Shown: positions 19,343 to 28,375, counted from the first letter of the stretch. The stretch is 64,000 nt of DNA from Halomonas alkalicola (GCF_030704205.1 NZ_CP131913.1:1798001-1862000), one strand, 5' to 3'. Made by a program: numbers and translations. The notes: generated from the letters alone by a model not told the origin.

Positions 19343-20178
19343 GGAGCGTTAACAATTAGGCCAGCCATATGACGGCGGATACAAGGTTGAGTAGCGACTG
19401 GTAGTTTCTCGCCAGTCGCTCATAGCGTGTTGCCAGCCGCCTGAACTGCTTGATTTTCTGGAAGAACCTTTCTACCAGGTTGCGATCCTTGTAACAGTGC
19501 CAATCTATCTCGGGGCATTCCAAGCGATTCTTTCTTTCTCGGCGGAATCACCGGCTCGGCGCCCACCGCTCGAATGATGTCCCTCAAAGCGGTGGAATCA
19601 TACCCCTTGTCGCCAAGCACCGCCGCTGGAGAAAAGCCCGCCAGTAACGCTGGGGCGGCTCCGTACTCAGACGCTTGGCCCGGTGTGAGGATTAGCCGTA
19701 CCGGGTTGCCGAGGGCATCGACCGCCGCGTGGATCTTGGTGCTCAATCCCCCACGCGATTTCCCCATGGCTTCGGTGCTCTGAGCCGTTTTTTTTTTGCC
19801 GCCCCATGCTGATGAACTTTGACGATACTGCCATCTATCATCAGCTGCTCCATGTCGGGATCATCGGCTAATGTGTCGATAACCTGCTGCCAGACCCCCT
19901 TCTTAGACCACCGGTTATAGCGCATGTAGACAGTGTGCCAGCGACCGAAGGCGTCGGGCAGATCACGCCAGGGAGCGCCTGTCCGGGCGATCCACAGGAC
20001 GGCTTCCACGAACAAGCGATTGTCCTTGGCCGTCACCCCGCGATCTGAAGCTTTGCCGGGGAGCATGTGCTCGATGCGCTCCCATTGGTCATCACGTAGC
20101 ATTAGCCGAGGCATAGATCACCGAAAAATGCTGATATTCTAAATCAGCCCGATCTCCATCGGCAATTGTTAACGCACC
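19343..20178 (-). mobile_element. IS5-family (IS427-group) element
   Basis: 836 bp, ends GGAGCGTTAACAATT and, read inward from the right, GGTGCGTTAACAATT. Target CTAG is duplicated at 19339-19342 and 20179-20182, the YTAR type of site used by IS5 relatives. It carries a two-frame transposase and disrupts the oxidoreductase gene. Confidence 0.9.
19356..20114 (-). pseudogene. IS5-family transposase, two reading-frame breaks
   Basis: The first frame (20114 to about 19790) starts MPRLMLRDDQWERIEHMLPG, the N-terminal domain of IS5 orfA, with LMIDGSIVKVHQHG holding the first catalytic Asp. A run of ten A (minus strand, 19788-19797) marks the usual slippage point into the second frame, which has MGKSRGGLSTKIHAAVD and GDKGYDSTALRD. 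A further break follows PPRK: the GAAA/AAAG repeat at 19528-19539 is 4 bp longer than needed, shifting the C-terminus so that the ECPEIDWHCYKDRNLVERFFQ-like end is out of frame. The first break may be programmed; the second suggests inactivity. Confidence 0.82.
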
Positions 20179-20472
20179 CTAGCGGCAGCTCGTGAGTGAT
20201 GCCGGCGCCACTGTTGCGCATGTAGAGATCAACCTGATTGAGGGTACCCGCTTCCAGGCGCACCAGCGCCTCGCCCGGCTGTCGCCGAGGCCGCTCTCTA
20301 TGACGGACCTCGACAACTTCGTTTCCACCATGTCCAACAATCATTACTGAAGTCATTTTTTACCCTTCTAGCATTATTAATCCAATTTGCATGATACGCT
20401 TCAATACTTACCCCACCCCTTAACATATATGTAATAAATTTTTTAAAACAGCACCTGCTCAGACACCCATAA

Positions 20473-21834
20473 TTATCCGCCATAAACATGTTGCGGCAAC
20501 CATGTTGCAAGCGGCTTAAAAAACAGAACCATTAGCAACGCTGCAACTTGCAGAACAAGAAACGGAACAATACCTTTGTAAACATCCAAGGTTGAAATCT
20601 GGGGCGGAGCAACCCCTTTAATGTAGAAAAGAGCAAATCCCACAGGAGGAGTAAGAAATGAAGTCTGTAAGCAAATAGCAAATAGAACAGCAAACCACAC
20701 AGGGTCCACGCCAAGTAAAAACACGACTGGTGCAACAAGGGGAAGGATTATTAGCGTTATTTCCACCCAATCAAGAAAGAACCCCAAAAGGAATACAAGA
20801 AATAGTATTGAAAGAACTACACCAGTTTCACCGAACGGCAAACCCACTATTAGGTCGCGAATCACATCATCTCCGCCCAACCCTCGAAGAACTGAAGCAA
20901 AAATGGTTGCCCCTATGAATATTGCAAAAATGAATGCTGTTGTCCGACTCGTTTGATACAGCGCTTTCCGGAACATTCCCACGCTGAATTTACCAAAAAC
21001 CATCGCTAGCAAAACTGCTCCGAGCACACCAACAGCAGATGCCTCTGTTGTAGTAGCAAACCCGGTGAATATCGACCCCAATACGGCAAATATTAAGGCT
21101 AGCGGCGGTATGACTGCAATAAATACGTCCAGTAATATTTTAGGGCTAAAACCCTCTTTTTGGGAAATCGCAGGAGCCAAGTCTTCATCCAAAAACGAGG
21201 CGATTAAAATATAGATTATGTACATTGCACCAAGCATTAACCCTGGAATTAAAGCGCCCATAAACAATTTTCCAACTGAAGCATCCGGCGTTCCTAGCCT
21301 ATCAGCCATGATGACCAACATGATGCTTGGAGGAATTAATATCCCTAGGGTTCCAACTGAACAAGCGGTTCCAACAGCAAGTGATTTATTGTATTTTGCA
21401 TCGAGCATGGGCTGCAAAGATAACAATCCCAGCATTGCCACCGAGGCGCCCACAATCCCTGTTGACGCTGCCAAAAGAATACCAACAATTACTACAGTAA
21501 TCGCGTAACTCCCCCTCATCCCGTTCATAACCCTTACTATTGAAGACATAGTTCTTTGAGCAACCCCAGAGCAATCGAGAACAATCCCCATTAGTATAAA
21601 CAAAGGCAAGGCAACCATTAGCTCATTGGCTACCACCGAATATATTCTTCCTGGCATAACGCCAATTGTCCCGGCCCAGGTGAACCACAAATCCGCACTA
21701 AAATACTCAACTAAAACATGACCAATAACGGCAAACAAAAACCCCGAAGCTGCCAGCGCCCAAGCCACAGGAAGTCCCACCAGCAATAAAACCATGAAAC
21801 AAAAAAACATCAAAAATACAAGCAACTGTTCCAT
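20473..21834 (-). CDS. dctM: TRAP transporter large permease (DctM)
   Basis: 453 aa, about 12 membrane segments. Family hallmarks: LPLFILMGIVLDCSGVAQR, GASVAMLGLLSLQPML, TLGILIPPSIMLVIMADR and TSFLTPPVGFALFYIKG. ATG at 21834 is preferred because AAAGGTG precedes it. It forms the ion-coupled translocation unit of a tripartite transporter with the DctQ and DctP genes just upstream. Codon use is AT-rich, as in the rest of this operon, pointing to separate acquisition. Confidence 0.93.
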   Translation of the reverse strand: MEQLLVFLMFFCFMVLLLVGLPVAWALAASGFLFAVIGHVLVEYFSADLWFTWAGTIGVMPGRIYSVVANELMVALPLFILMGIVLDCSGVAQRTMSSIVRVMNGMRGSYAITVVIVGILLAASTGIVGASVAMLGLLSLQPMLDAKYNKSLAVGTACSVGTLGILIPPSIMLVIMADRLGTPDASVGKLFMGALIPGLMLGAMYIIYILIASFLDEDLAPAISQKEGFSPKILLDVFIAVIPPLALIFAVLGSIFTGFATTTEASAVGVLGAVLLAMVFGKFSVGMFRKALYQTSRTTAFIFAIFIGATIFASVLRGLGGDDVIRDLIVGLPFGETGVVLSILFLVFLLGFFLDWVEITLIILPLVAPVVFLLGVDPVWFAVLFAICLQTSFLTPPVGFALFYIKGVAPPQISTLDVYKGIVPFLVLQVAALLMVLFFKPLATWLPQHVYGG

Positions 21835-21886
21835 AGACACACCTTTACATGATTTTATTTTTTGGACGGCCTGTACACTAATATTC

Positions 21887-22474
21887 TCACAGCAGCCTTT
21901 TTGGGAACCCAACGACTAGAGTAAAAAGTCGAGATGCTCTCGAGAGAAGTGCTATTGTTAACAACACCAATCCGGCTGGAAATATTGTTTTTATGATAAA
22001 TCGGTAAGGCAGCCCGCTCGCAGCAACGGACCTTTCTCCTTGAGCCCAAGATCGATAGGCATATTCGAACAAGTCAACTGTAATTATCAAAAGAATTGGA
22101 AACACGAGAAAAACAAGTAACAATAGCTCAATCCAGCATTGTGCTTTCAACGACATTTTTTCAAAAAACACATCAACGCGAACATGCTCGTTGGTTACAA
22201 CGCTATAGGCCATGGTCAGCATCATTCCAGCCCCAAAAAAATGCCAGGCCAACTCCTCAATGGCAATAGAGCCAGAATTAAGAAAAAACCGGCCCACCAC
22301 GTTACTGAGTACAACTAACAGGGTTCCCACCCAAAGCCAGGAGAAAACTCGGCTTATACTAACAACAGCCCCGTCTGTTAGGCGCGAGAAATAATTCTCC
22401 GGTAAATTAGAGCTTGGCTCAGGGGGCAGGATATCCGGTAGCCTAGTGGAACCTGGACCAGGGTTATGTGGCAT
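21887..22474 (-). CDS. dctQ: TRAP transporter small permease (DctQ)
   Basis: 195 aa with four hydrophobic segments, as expected for DctQ: FSWLWVGTLLVVLSNVVGRF, EELAWHFFGAGMMLTMAYSVV followed by EHVRVDVFFEKMS, then two more helices. The EEL and HVRVDV elements are characteristic. It lies between the binding protein and DctM and forms the membrane complex with DctM. Confidence 0.9.
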   Translation of the reverse strand: MPHNPGPGSTRLPDILPPEPSSNLPENYFSRLTDGAVVSISRVFSWLWVGTLLVVLSNVVGRFFLNSGSIAIEELAWHFFGAGMMLTMAYSVVTNEHVRVDVFFEKMSLKAQCWIELLLLVFLVFPILLIITVDLFEYAYRSWAQGERSVAASGLPYRFIIKTIFPAGLVLLTIALLSRASRLFTLVVGFPKRLL

Positions 22475-22545
22475 TCGCTAATCCCCAAGATAAATTTTAC
22501 TGGTTTGAGGGGCGAATCTCACGCCCCTCCTTTACCCTGTTTATT

Positions 22546-23640
22546 TTATTCTGCGAGGAAGCTTTCCCTTGGGAGGTAGCCCTTGTAATGCCACTCTCCA
22601 AAAAGCTCCATCCACTTTTGCTGACTTTCCATAACAGTCCTAAACATATCATCGCGCTCGGCAACCTCAGCGACAACTTCCTCACTCACTTCTTTCAGTG
22701 ACTGGAGAATTTCGTCTGAGAAGCGCCCCACTTTAACCCCTTTTTCTTCGAAATATTGAAGGGCGTGTGAGTTGGAAAACTCACTCTCTGCGTAAGCGTC
22801 AAGCACTGTTGATCTACAAGCCACATCAATTTGGCTGCGAGTTTGATCAGACAAATTTCGCCATGCCTCCCCGTTGACTAGGAGGTGAAGTGTGGTCGCA
22901 CTTTGGTGCCATCCCGGCATATAGTAGTGACTGACAATCTCATGCATACCTAGAACAGGATCTGCCGCCGGAGAAGAGAATTCAGTAGCGTCTATTGTTC
23001 CACGCTCCATCGTTTGATAAAAATCGCCTGCTGGAATAAGGTTGACGGACACTCCCAGCCTCTCCATGACCTGGCCGCCAATCCCTGCAAACCTCATTCG
23101 CAACCCTTTAAAGTCTTCTACGGACTCAATTGGCTTGTTATACCAGCCAGCACCTTCGGGGCCTACGATACCACAAAGGATCGGGTGGACATCGTAAGGC
23201 TCATAGGCCTTCTCTAAAAGATCCTTTCCTTCATCAAAATAATGCCATGCAAGATACCCAGGTGGTTCAAGTCCAAAAGGGACGCCACCACCAAACAAGT
23301 TTAGTACTGGCATAGAACCTGCGTCATAACCAACCCATGTGTAACCGGCCATATATCTGCCTTGCGACACTGAATCAAGAATTTCGAACGGGGGGATTAA
23401 TTCTCCCGGCTCGTATATTCTTAGCTGCACACTATCCCCTGAAATTTCACCAACCGTTTGCACCATTTTCTTAACTGGCGTACCAATTGCCGGAAGATTA
23501 GATGGAAAAGCAATCGGGAGCTGCCAACGAACTCGATCTTGGGCGCTGGCCACTGTCGTTAAAACTAGGCAACCAGCGACAGAAGCTATTTTAACAGATC
23601 TTTTTAGGCTGTCATTGTTGAAACATTTCTTGTTTTTCAT
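22546..23640 (-). CDS. dctP: TRAP transporter substrate-binding protein (DctP)
   Basis: 364 aa with a signal peptide (VKIASVAGCLVLTTVASAQ). The mature protein has TRAP DctP features: RWQLPIAFPSNLPAIGTP, LRIYEPGELIPPFEILDSVSQG, the conserved GLRMRFAGIGGQVMERLG and the ATEFSSPAADPVLGMHEIV region that holds ligand contacts. It resembles the group binding 2-oxo or hydroxy acids as alpha-type solutes. Substrate is not readable, but linkage to mmsA and mmsB suggests a short branched or 3-hydroxy carboxylic acid. Confidence 0.9.
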   Translation of the reverse strand: MKNKKCFNNDSLKRSVKIASVAGCLVLTTVASAQDRVRWQLPIAFPSNLPAIGTPVKKMVQTVGEISGDSVQLRIYEPGELIPPFEILDSVSQGRYMAGYTWVGYDAGSMPVLNLFGGGVPFGLEPPGYLAWHYFDEGKDLLEKAYEPYDVHPILCGIVGPEGAGWYNKPIESVEDFKGLRMRFAGIGGQVMERLGVSVNLIPAGDFYQTMERGTIDATEFSSPAADPVLGMHEIVSHYYMPGWHQSATTLHLLVNGEAWRNLSDQTRSQIDVACRSTVLDAYAESEFSNSHALQYFEEKGVKVGRFSDEILQSLKEVSEEVVAEVAERDDMFRTVMESQQKWMELFGEWHYKGYLPRESFLAE

Positions 23641-23663
23641 TGTCGTGCTCCTTTTTCTTTATT

Positions 23664-25163
23664 TTATTTGTTACTTGGGAAGTTAATGGAATAGATGCTT
23701 GACTCCGCACTCCCTGGCCAGCGCTGCGAAAAAGTCTTAATTTTTGTATAGAATCTTACGGCATCTGGCCCAAACAAGTGCCCATCCCCGAACTTTGAAC
23801 GCCGAAGACCTCCAAAATTATGGTAACCAGCCGGAACCGGGACGGGTACATTAATCCCTATCATGCCTGCCTCCACAAGCTCACCAAACTTGCTAGCAGA
23901 ATAGCCGTCTCGCGTATAGATTACAGCTCCATTCCCATATTCATGGGTGTTAGTGATTTCAATGGCATGATCTAAGCTGGATGCGCGCAACACTCCTCGC
24001 ACTGGGGCAAAAACCTCCTTCTTATAGAAATCCATGTCGGTTGTGATACCATCGAGTAGGCTTGGGCCGATATAAAAGCCTCCCTTCTTACCCTTAACTT
24101 CAACCCCCCGCCCATCTACTAGGATTTTTGCGCCTGCTGCAATCGCATCCTCAAGAGCCTTTTCCGCCATATCTTTAGATTGCTGACTAATCACAGCCCC
24201 AAAATCGGCATGAGGCGTATCGTAGCTGCCGACCTTTAATTCTTTTATTTTTGGCACAATTAGTTCAATAAGCTTACTTGCTGTTTCTTCACCAACAGGA
24301 ATGAGTAGAGATATTGCCATACACCTTTGACTAGCAGACCCATATCCAGCGCTTACAAATGCGTTAGCAGCAGCTTCAAGGTCTGCATCAGGCATGACAA
24401 TCATATGGTTTTTACCGCCAGTGAATGACATCACTCGCTTATTGTATTGACTGCCTTTTTGGTAGATGTACTCGCCAATAGGAGTGGAACCGACAAAGCT
24501 GACAGCTGCGATACCGGGGTGTTCAAGCATTGCATCTACTGCTTCTCTGTCACCATTGACCACATTCCAAACCCCATCAGGTAGCCCAGCATCTTTTAGC
24601 AACTCCCCAAGTTTAATGGCGCTAGAAGGCACTTTTTCAGACGGTTTAAGCACCACGGAGTTCCCACAAGCAATGGCCATTGTAGCCATCATCAATGGAA
24701 CCATAACCGGGAAGTTAAATGGGGCAATACAACCTACTACACCCAAAGCCTCTCGAGTTGAGAAAACATCAATCCCACCACCGACATTTCGTGAATACTC
24801 CCCTTTTGAAAGGTGTGGTTCGTTTGTGGCAAACTCGATTGACTCAACAGCGCGGGCTATTTCACCCTTTGCATCATCAATAGTCTTTCCGTGCTCTACA
24901 CCAATCAACACGGCGAGCTCATGTGTATTTTCAAGAACAATTTGCCTGAACTTGTATATCACCTCAATCCGTCTCGCGTGTGACATTGACTTCCATGCTT
25001 TTCCCGCTTCTGCAGCCACGGACACTGCAGCATCAACCGTTGCACTATCTGCATAAGCACATGGATAGAGTTTCTCACCAGTAGATGGGTTAAAAACAAA
25101 ACCCTCTCGCTCACCATGCCCGGGATCAGACTTTCCATTAATATAGTGAAGTACTTTTTTCAT
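23664..25163 (-). CDS. mmsA: CoA-acylating methylmalonate-semialdehyde dehydrogenase
   Basis: 499 aa, the normal length for MmsA. Oxidises (methyl)malonate semialdehyde to propanoyl- or acetyl-CoA with NAD and CoA. Seen: APFNFPVMVPLMMATMAIACGN, the VSFVGSTPIGEYIY nucleotide-binding stretch, SFTGGKNHMIVMPDAD, and the catalytic cysteine in YGSASQRCMAISLL. The gene lies just downstream of mmsB and upstream of dctP with short gaps, forming a five-gene catabolic and transport operon. AT-rich codon use marks it as acquired. Confidence 0.93.
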   Translation of the reverse strand: MKKVLHYINGKSDPGHGEREGFVFNPSTGEKLYPCAYADSATVDAAVSVAAEAGKAWKSMSHARRIEVIYKFRQIVLENTHELAVLIGVEHGKTIDDAKGEIARAVESIEFATNEPHLSKGEYSRNVGGGIDVFSTREALGVVGCIAPFNFPVMVPLMMATMAIACGNSVVLKPSEKVPSSAIKLGELLKDAGLPDGVWNVVNGDREAVDAMLEHPGIAAVSFVGSTPIGEYIYQKGSQYNKRVMSFTGGKNHMIVMPDADLEAAANAFVSAGYGSASQRCMAISLLIPVGEETASKLIELIVPKIKELKVGSYDTPHADFGAVISQQSKDMAEKALEDAIAAGAKILVDGRGVEVKGKKGGFYIGPSLLDGITTDMDFYKKEVFAPVRGVLRASSLDHAIEITNTHEYGNGAVIYTRDGYSASKFGELVEAGMIGINVPVPVPAGYHNFGGLRRSKFGDGHLFGPDAVRFYTKIKTFSQRWPGSAESSIYSINFPSNK

Positions 25164-25175
25164 TTTACAGCCCTC

Positions 25176-26072
25176 TTAAATTTCAGAATTATATAGATTC
25201 ACAACGGAAGAAAAGTCCTTTCCTGCATACTCAGGAGATTGCTGCATATGAAGAGAAAGAAGACTTTTAGCAATTGATGCCATGGGAACAGCGGCTTGAT
25301 TCTCTGCAGCACTAGAAGTTGCTAGATTTAAATCTTTTAGCATTAATCGCAGCTGGAACCCACCATCGAAGTCTTTACTAGCAGGTGTATTTTTATCCAC
25401 CCCAGGCCACGGATTCCAATTTTCAATCATGAAGTTTTGCCCTGAGCTCTGATTGATAACACTGGAGAGGACGGAAGGATCTATTCCGCTTTTTACACCG
25501 AATGCTAGAGTCTCAGCGGTAGCCACCATTAGAGAAGCAGCCAGCATATTATTGCATATCTTTACTGACTGCCCCGCACCATTTCCACCAACGTGAAACA
25601 GTGACTTACCCATAGCATTAAGAATTGGCTTACAGTTCATGAAAGTTTTTAAATCGCCACCCACCATGAATGAAAGCATCCCCTTTTCAGCTCCTGCTGT
25701 CCCACCTGACACAGGAGCATCAAGCATTTTTAACCCTTTATCTTTCGCACGCTCAGCAACTCGCCGAGCTGTGTGAGGGGAAATGGTGGAGCAATCGATT
25801 AATATAGTACCAGGAGTAGCACAATCTATTAAGGCACCCTGCCCCAAATACAAATCCTCTACATGCCGATCCTCGGGCAACATTGTAATTACAACATCTG
25901 CTTCAAGCAGAGCATCGGCCGCACTTTTTGCGGGCTTAACCCCACCTTCTTCACAACGGGCTAGCGCTTCCGGATTCATGTCAAAAGCTCGGACAGAGTA
26001 ACCGGCTTTTACAAGGCAAAGTGACATGGGCCCTCCCATGTTACCAAGGCCTATGAATGCGATTTTTTCCAT
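25176..26072 (-). CDS. mmsB: 3-hydroxyisobutyrate dehydrogenase-like
   Basis: 298 aa. N-terminal dinucleotide fold IAFIGLGNMGGPMSLCLVKAGY, substrate-binding motif DAPVSGGTAGAEKGMLSFMVGG, catalytic lysine motif GAGQSVKICNNMLAASLMV: all typical of 3-hydroxyisobutyrate dehydrogenase. It oxidises 3-hydroxyisobutyrate (or a near analogue) to the semialdehyde, which MmsA then converts. ATG at 26072 is chosen because the dinucleotide fold begins there. First gene of the operon mmsB-mmsA-dctP-dctQ-dctM. Confidence 0.92.
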   Translation of the reverse strand: MEKIAFIGLGNMGGPMSLCLVKAGYSVRAFDMNPEALARCEEGGVKPAKSAADALLEADVVITMLPEDRHVEDLYLGQGALIDCATPGTILIDCSTISPHTARRVAERAKDKGLKMLDAPVSGGTAGAEKGMLSFMVGGDLKTFMNCKPILNAMGKSLFHVGGNGAGQSVKICNNMLAASLMVATAETLAFGVKSGIDPSVLSSVINQSSGQNFMIENWNPWPGVDKNTPASKDFDGGFQLRLMLKDLNLATSSAAENQAAVPMASIAKSLLSLHMQQSPEYAGKDFSSVVNLYNSEI

Positions 26073-26251
26073 TTCTACCTCGGCACTATTTTTTTTGGAT
26101 GCCAAACAAGTTGAAGTCAAACAACTCACACAAGCATTCAGCCATATCCATGGCCTGCACCACAGACAAAAAATTGCTTTTTCTTGGTATTTTCTTGCCA
26201 TGGCCAGGGTTAGATCTTGTACTTTGGTAGCACTCTGAGCGTCTCAAGCGC

Positions 26252-27634
26252 GAGTTATCGTCAAATCTGGTGGATGGCGATCAGGCCGCATTCCTGTCTG
26301 ATTGATCGGTTACCTGCTCTCCATCCTGGAACTTGACGTTGCTAACGACCAATTCCAGCTTCTGGAAGTGCTTGATCCTCCTCCATCGCTTTTGGGCGCT
26401 CTGGAGCAGCTTGAAGACCATCGCCAGGGTCGTCGCTCGGGAGCCGCAGTTCCGGCTCCGCTTGGTCCTCAGCCGGACCGTGGCGAAGGTCGACTCGATC
26501 GGGTTGGTGGTGCGTATATGCACCCAGTGCTCTGCCGGGTAGTCGTAAAACGCCAGCAGCTCGTCCCGATCCTTGGCCAGGCACGCCATCGCCTTGGGGT
26601 ACTTGGCCTCGAAACGTTTCACCGTGCGATCAAAAGCCTTGTGCGCCCCGTCGCGGGTCTCGGCCATCCAGATGTCATGGAGGTCAGCCTTGACCTTCGG
26701 CTGAACAGATTTCGGCAGCTTGTTCAGCACGTTAGCCGTCTTGTGGACCCAGCAGCGCTGATGCTCGGTTGCCGGGTAAATCTTGCTCAGCGCCGCCCAG
26801 AACCCCATGGCACCGTCGCCTACTGCCAGCTTGGGAGCCTGAGTCAAGCCACGCTCTCGCAGACCTGTCAGCAGGGTCTCCCAGCTGGCTGCCGACTCGC
26901 GGAAGCCGTCCTCGATAGCCACCAGCTCCTTGCGGCCCTGCTCGGTGACGCCGATGATCACCAGCAGGCACAGGCGGTCGCCCATGCGGATGTGGCTGTA
27001 CACGCCGTCGGCCCACCAGCAGACGTAGCGTTTGTCGGCAAGGTCCCGCTTCTGCCACTCGGCATGCTCGTCTTCCCACTGCTTCTTGAGCCGTGACACC
27101 GTGTTGGCTGACAACCCCTTGGCCTGGTCGCCCAGCAGCGCCGCCAGGGCCTCCTGATAGTCGCCGGTGGAGATCCCCTTCAGGTAGAGCCAGGGGATCA
27201 GCTCCTCGATGCTGCGGGCCCGCTTCAGGTAGGGCGGCAGCAGGCTGCTGTTGAAGCGGGCGCCACCGCCGCTGCGGTCACGCACCTTGGGCACCTGCAC
27301 GCTGACATCTCCGATCCCGGTCTGGACCGTGCGCTCAGGCAGGTAACCGTTGCGGACCACGGCCTGGCGGCCATCGTCGAGCCGCTGATCAGCATACTGT
27401 GACAGGAAGGTGGCCAACTCAGCCTCGACGGCCTTGGCGATCAGGTCACGGGCGCCTTGGCGCAGCAGCTCGTGCAGCGGGTCAGCGACCTGGGGTTCTG
27501 GTTGTGAAAGAGCCGGGAGGGTAGAATCGGTCATGGCGTATCCACTCGTGTTGATTGAGATCTTGGTCGTGATCAATCAACAGGATACGCCACCCATCCT
27601 ACCGCCTCCCGTACACCAGAAATCACCATAGCTC
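26252..27634 (-). mobile_element. IS256-family element, copy 2
   Basis: 1,383 bp, left end GAGTTATCGTCAAATCTGG, right end read inward GAGCTATGGTGATTTCTGG. An 8-bp target duplication TCAAGCGC lies at 26244-26251 and 27635-27642. Its sequence clearly differs from copies 1 and 3, so it is a sister IS rather than a recent duplicate. It sits upstream of mmsB and may have displaced the native operon promoter or brought its own. Confidence 0.92.
26281..27534 (-). CDS. IS256-family transposase (intact, copy 2)
   Basis: 417 aa from ATG at 27534 ([15 protein letters not shown]). Complete DDE transposase of the Mutator/IS256 type: [23 protein letters not shown] includes the first Asp, [15 protein letters not shown] the second, and [21 protein letters not shown] the Glu with the C-terminal part. 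It carries out cut-and-copy movement of the element. No frameshift, so probably functional. Confidence 0.93.
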   Translation of the reverse strand: MTDSTLPALSQPEPQVADPLHELLRQGARDLIAKAVEAELATFLSQYADQRLDDGRQAVVRNGYLPERTVQTGIGDVSVQVPKVRDRSGGGARFNSSLLPPYLKRARSIEELIPWLYLKGISTGDYQEALAALLGDQAKGLSANTVSRLKKQWEDEHAEWQKRDLADKRYVCWWADGVYSHIRMGDRLCLLVIIGVTEQGRKELVAIEDGFRESAASWETLLTGLRERGLTQAPKLAVGDGAMGFWAALSKIYPATEHQRCWVHKTANVLNKLPKSVQPKVKADLHDIWMAETRDGAHKAFDRTVKRFEAKYPKAMACLAKDRDELLAFYDYPAEHWVHIRTTNPIESTFATVRLRTKRSRNCGSRATTLAMVFKLLQSAQKRWRRIKHFQKLELVVSNVKFQDGEQVTDQSDRNAA

Positions 27635-27642
27635 TCAAGCGC

Positions 27643-27924
27643 CTGCTACATCGTTGCATAGCCAATATTGAAGCTATGAGGGGGGGGGGGAGGTAAGCAT
27701 CCTCCGAACACCACAGGTTCATAACCCGACAGCGTCAATCCGGCTTATTCATGAGGGCGCAGGTTGAGAGAATTGGAGGCCCTTACTGCAAACGCTGTCA
27801 GGAGCCATAGAAAACTGCCTCCCAGGAGACACGGGAAATTGCCCCTCCGAGATCTCACCAGGAGGGTCCATCCACGCAGCATCCCAGATATAACGTTCCC
27901 CATACTCAGGTACGAGGGGAGCCG
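27643..27924. other. IS debris region with G11 tract and solo IS1380-like end
   Basis: No gene. It holds eleven consecutive G at 27680-27690 and the 16-mer CCGGCTTATTCATGAG at 27740-27755, which equals the left terminus of the IS1380 element at 16,252. The rest, up to the IS21 remnant, is unrecognised. Confidence 0.55.
27740..27755 (+). repeat. Solo IS1380-type terminal repeat
   Basis: CCGGCTTATTCATGAG matches 16 of the 17 terminal bases of the IS1380 element at 16,252. No transposase follows, so it is a remnant end or a product of deletion between two copies. Confidence 0.65.
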
Positions 27925-28019
27925 ATGCAGAGCCCAAACGATGTCGCGGCCATGCTCCGCTTGAAGTCCTGTGGTTGGGGCATCAAGTGTATCGCTGACG
28001 ATGTCAACGTCAGCGAATG
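27925..28019 (+). pseudogene. istA: IS21-family IstA N-terminal remnant
   Basis: The first 32 codons (MQSPNDVAAMLRLKSCGWGI, then KCIADDVNVSE) resemble the helix-turn-helix start of IS21-type IstA transposases, which usually read LRLK..GWGIKRIARELGVSRNTVRRYL. The frame then runs into eleven C at 28027-28037 and is lost. Only the start of the gene remains. An IstB end lies nearby on the other strand, so the IS21 element has been deleted and inverted internally. Confidence 0.6.
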
Positions 28020-28039
28020 TTGTCCGCCCCCCCCCCCGA

Positions 28040-28375
28040 TCATAAGCCTGCACTCATCGGAACAGAGTCAAGGGCGTATGAGGTCTCGTCCTCCTTTGTC
28101 ATCGGTGTGGTCACCAATCCGGCTCGACGCTTGTCCTTCATCCGGTAGCTCACGCCTTTGATGTTCAGCGTGGTCGAGTGAGAGTGATACAGCAGCCGAT
28201 CCAGAATCGCCGTGGCAATAGCGAGGTCGATATCGACGGACAGCCGCGGGAAGGGCTGGACGAAGAGGTTGATGGCCGTGCCACCCTTGAGGGCAAAGCA
28301 GGGCTCGTCGTTCAGAAAAGGCAACAGCGCGACCAGCAGGCGCACCTGTTCGTGATAGCGGGCCTCAATGCTCAT
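28040..28375 (-). pseudogene. AbiEii toxin fragment fused in frame to IstB C-terminus
   Basis: The ATG at 28375 overlaps the AbiEi gene and starts an AbiEii-type nucleotidyltransferase: MSIEARYHEQVRLLVALLPF, then FALKGGTAINLF and PRLSVDID, the GGT/DxD active-site region. From about 28225 the sequence changes to ATAILDRLLYHSHSTTLNIKG and SYRMKDKRRAGL, the C-terminal end of the IS21 helper ATPase IstB. The first Asp pair of the active site is kept but the rest of the toxin (most of about 300 aa) is gone. The product is a chimera of 111 aa and should lack toxin activity. Confidence 0.8.

Larger units (their letters stand above)
18479..20356 (-). pseudogene. Zinc-type alcohol dehydrogenase/quinone oxidoreductase split by IS5-family element
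   Basis: Medium-chain dehydrogenase. The 5' end (20356 down to 20179) encodes MTSVMIVGHGGNEVVEV to THELPL. After the IS the frame resumes at 19342 with VMGLDGAGVVEAIEKDE. A structural-zinc loop (CGRCEFCQRGDDVLC) and a Rossmann glycine motif (VLVFGVGGGVSLAA) are present. The 836-bp IS at 19343-20178 has a 4-bp duplication CTAG. Precise removal restores ELPLVMGLDGAG. The gene has AAGGG before its ATG and is downstream of the TRAP genes, so it was probably the last enzyme gene of that operon. Its middle is GC-rich while both tips are AT-rich. Confidence 0.88.

Noticed and set aside
27745..28161. Genes in the IS debris block
   Set aside because: Only the first 32 codons of the plus-strand frame resemble IstA; the opposite frame of 102 codons overlaps it and shows no family features.
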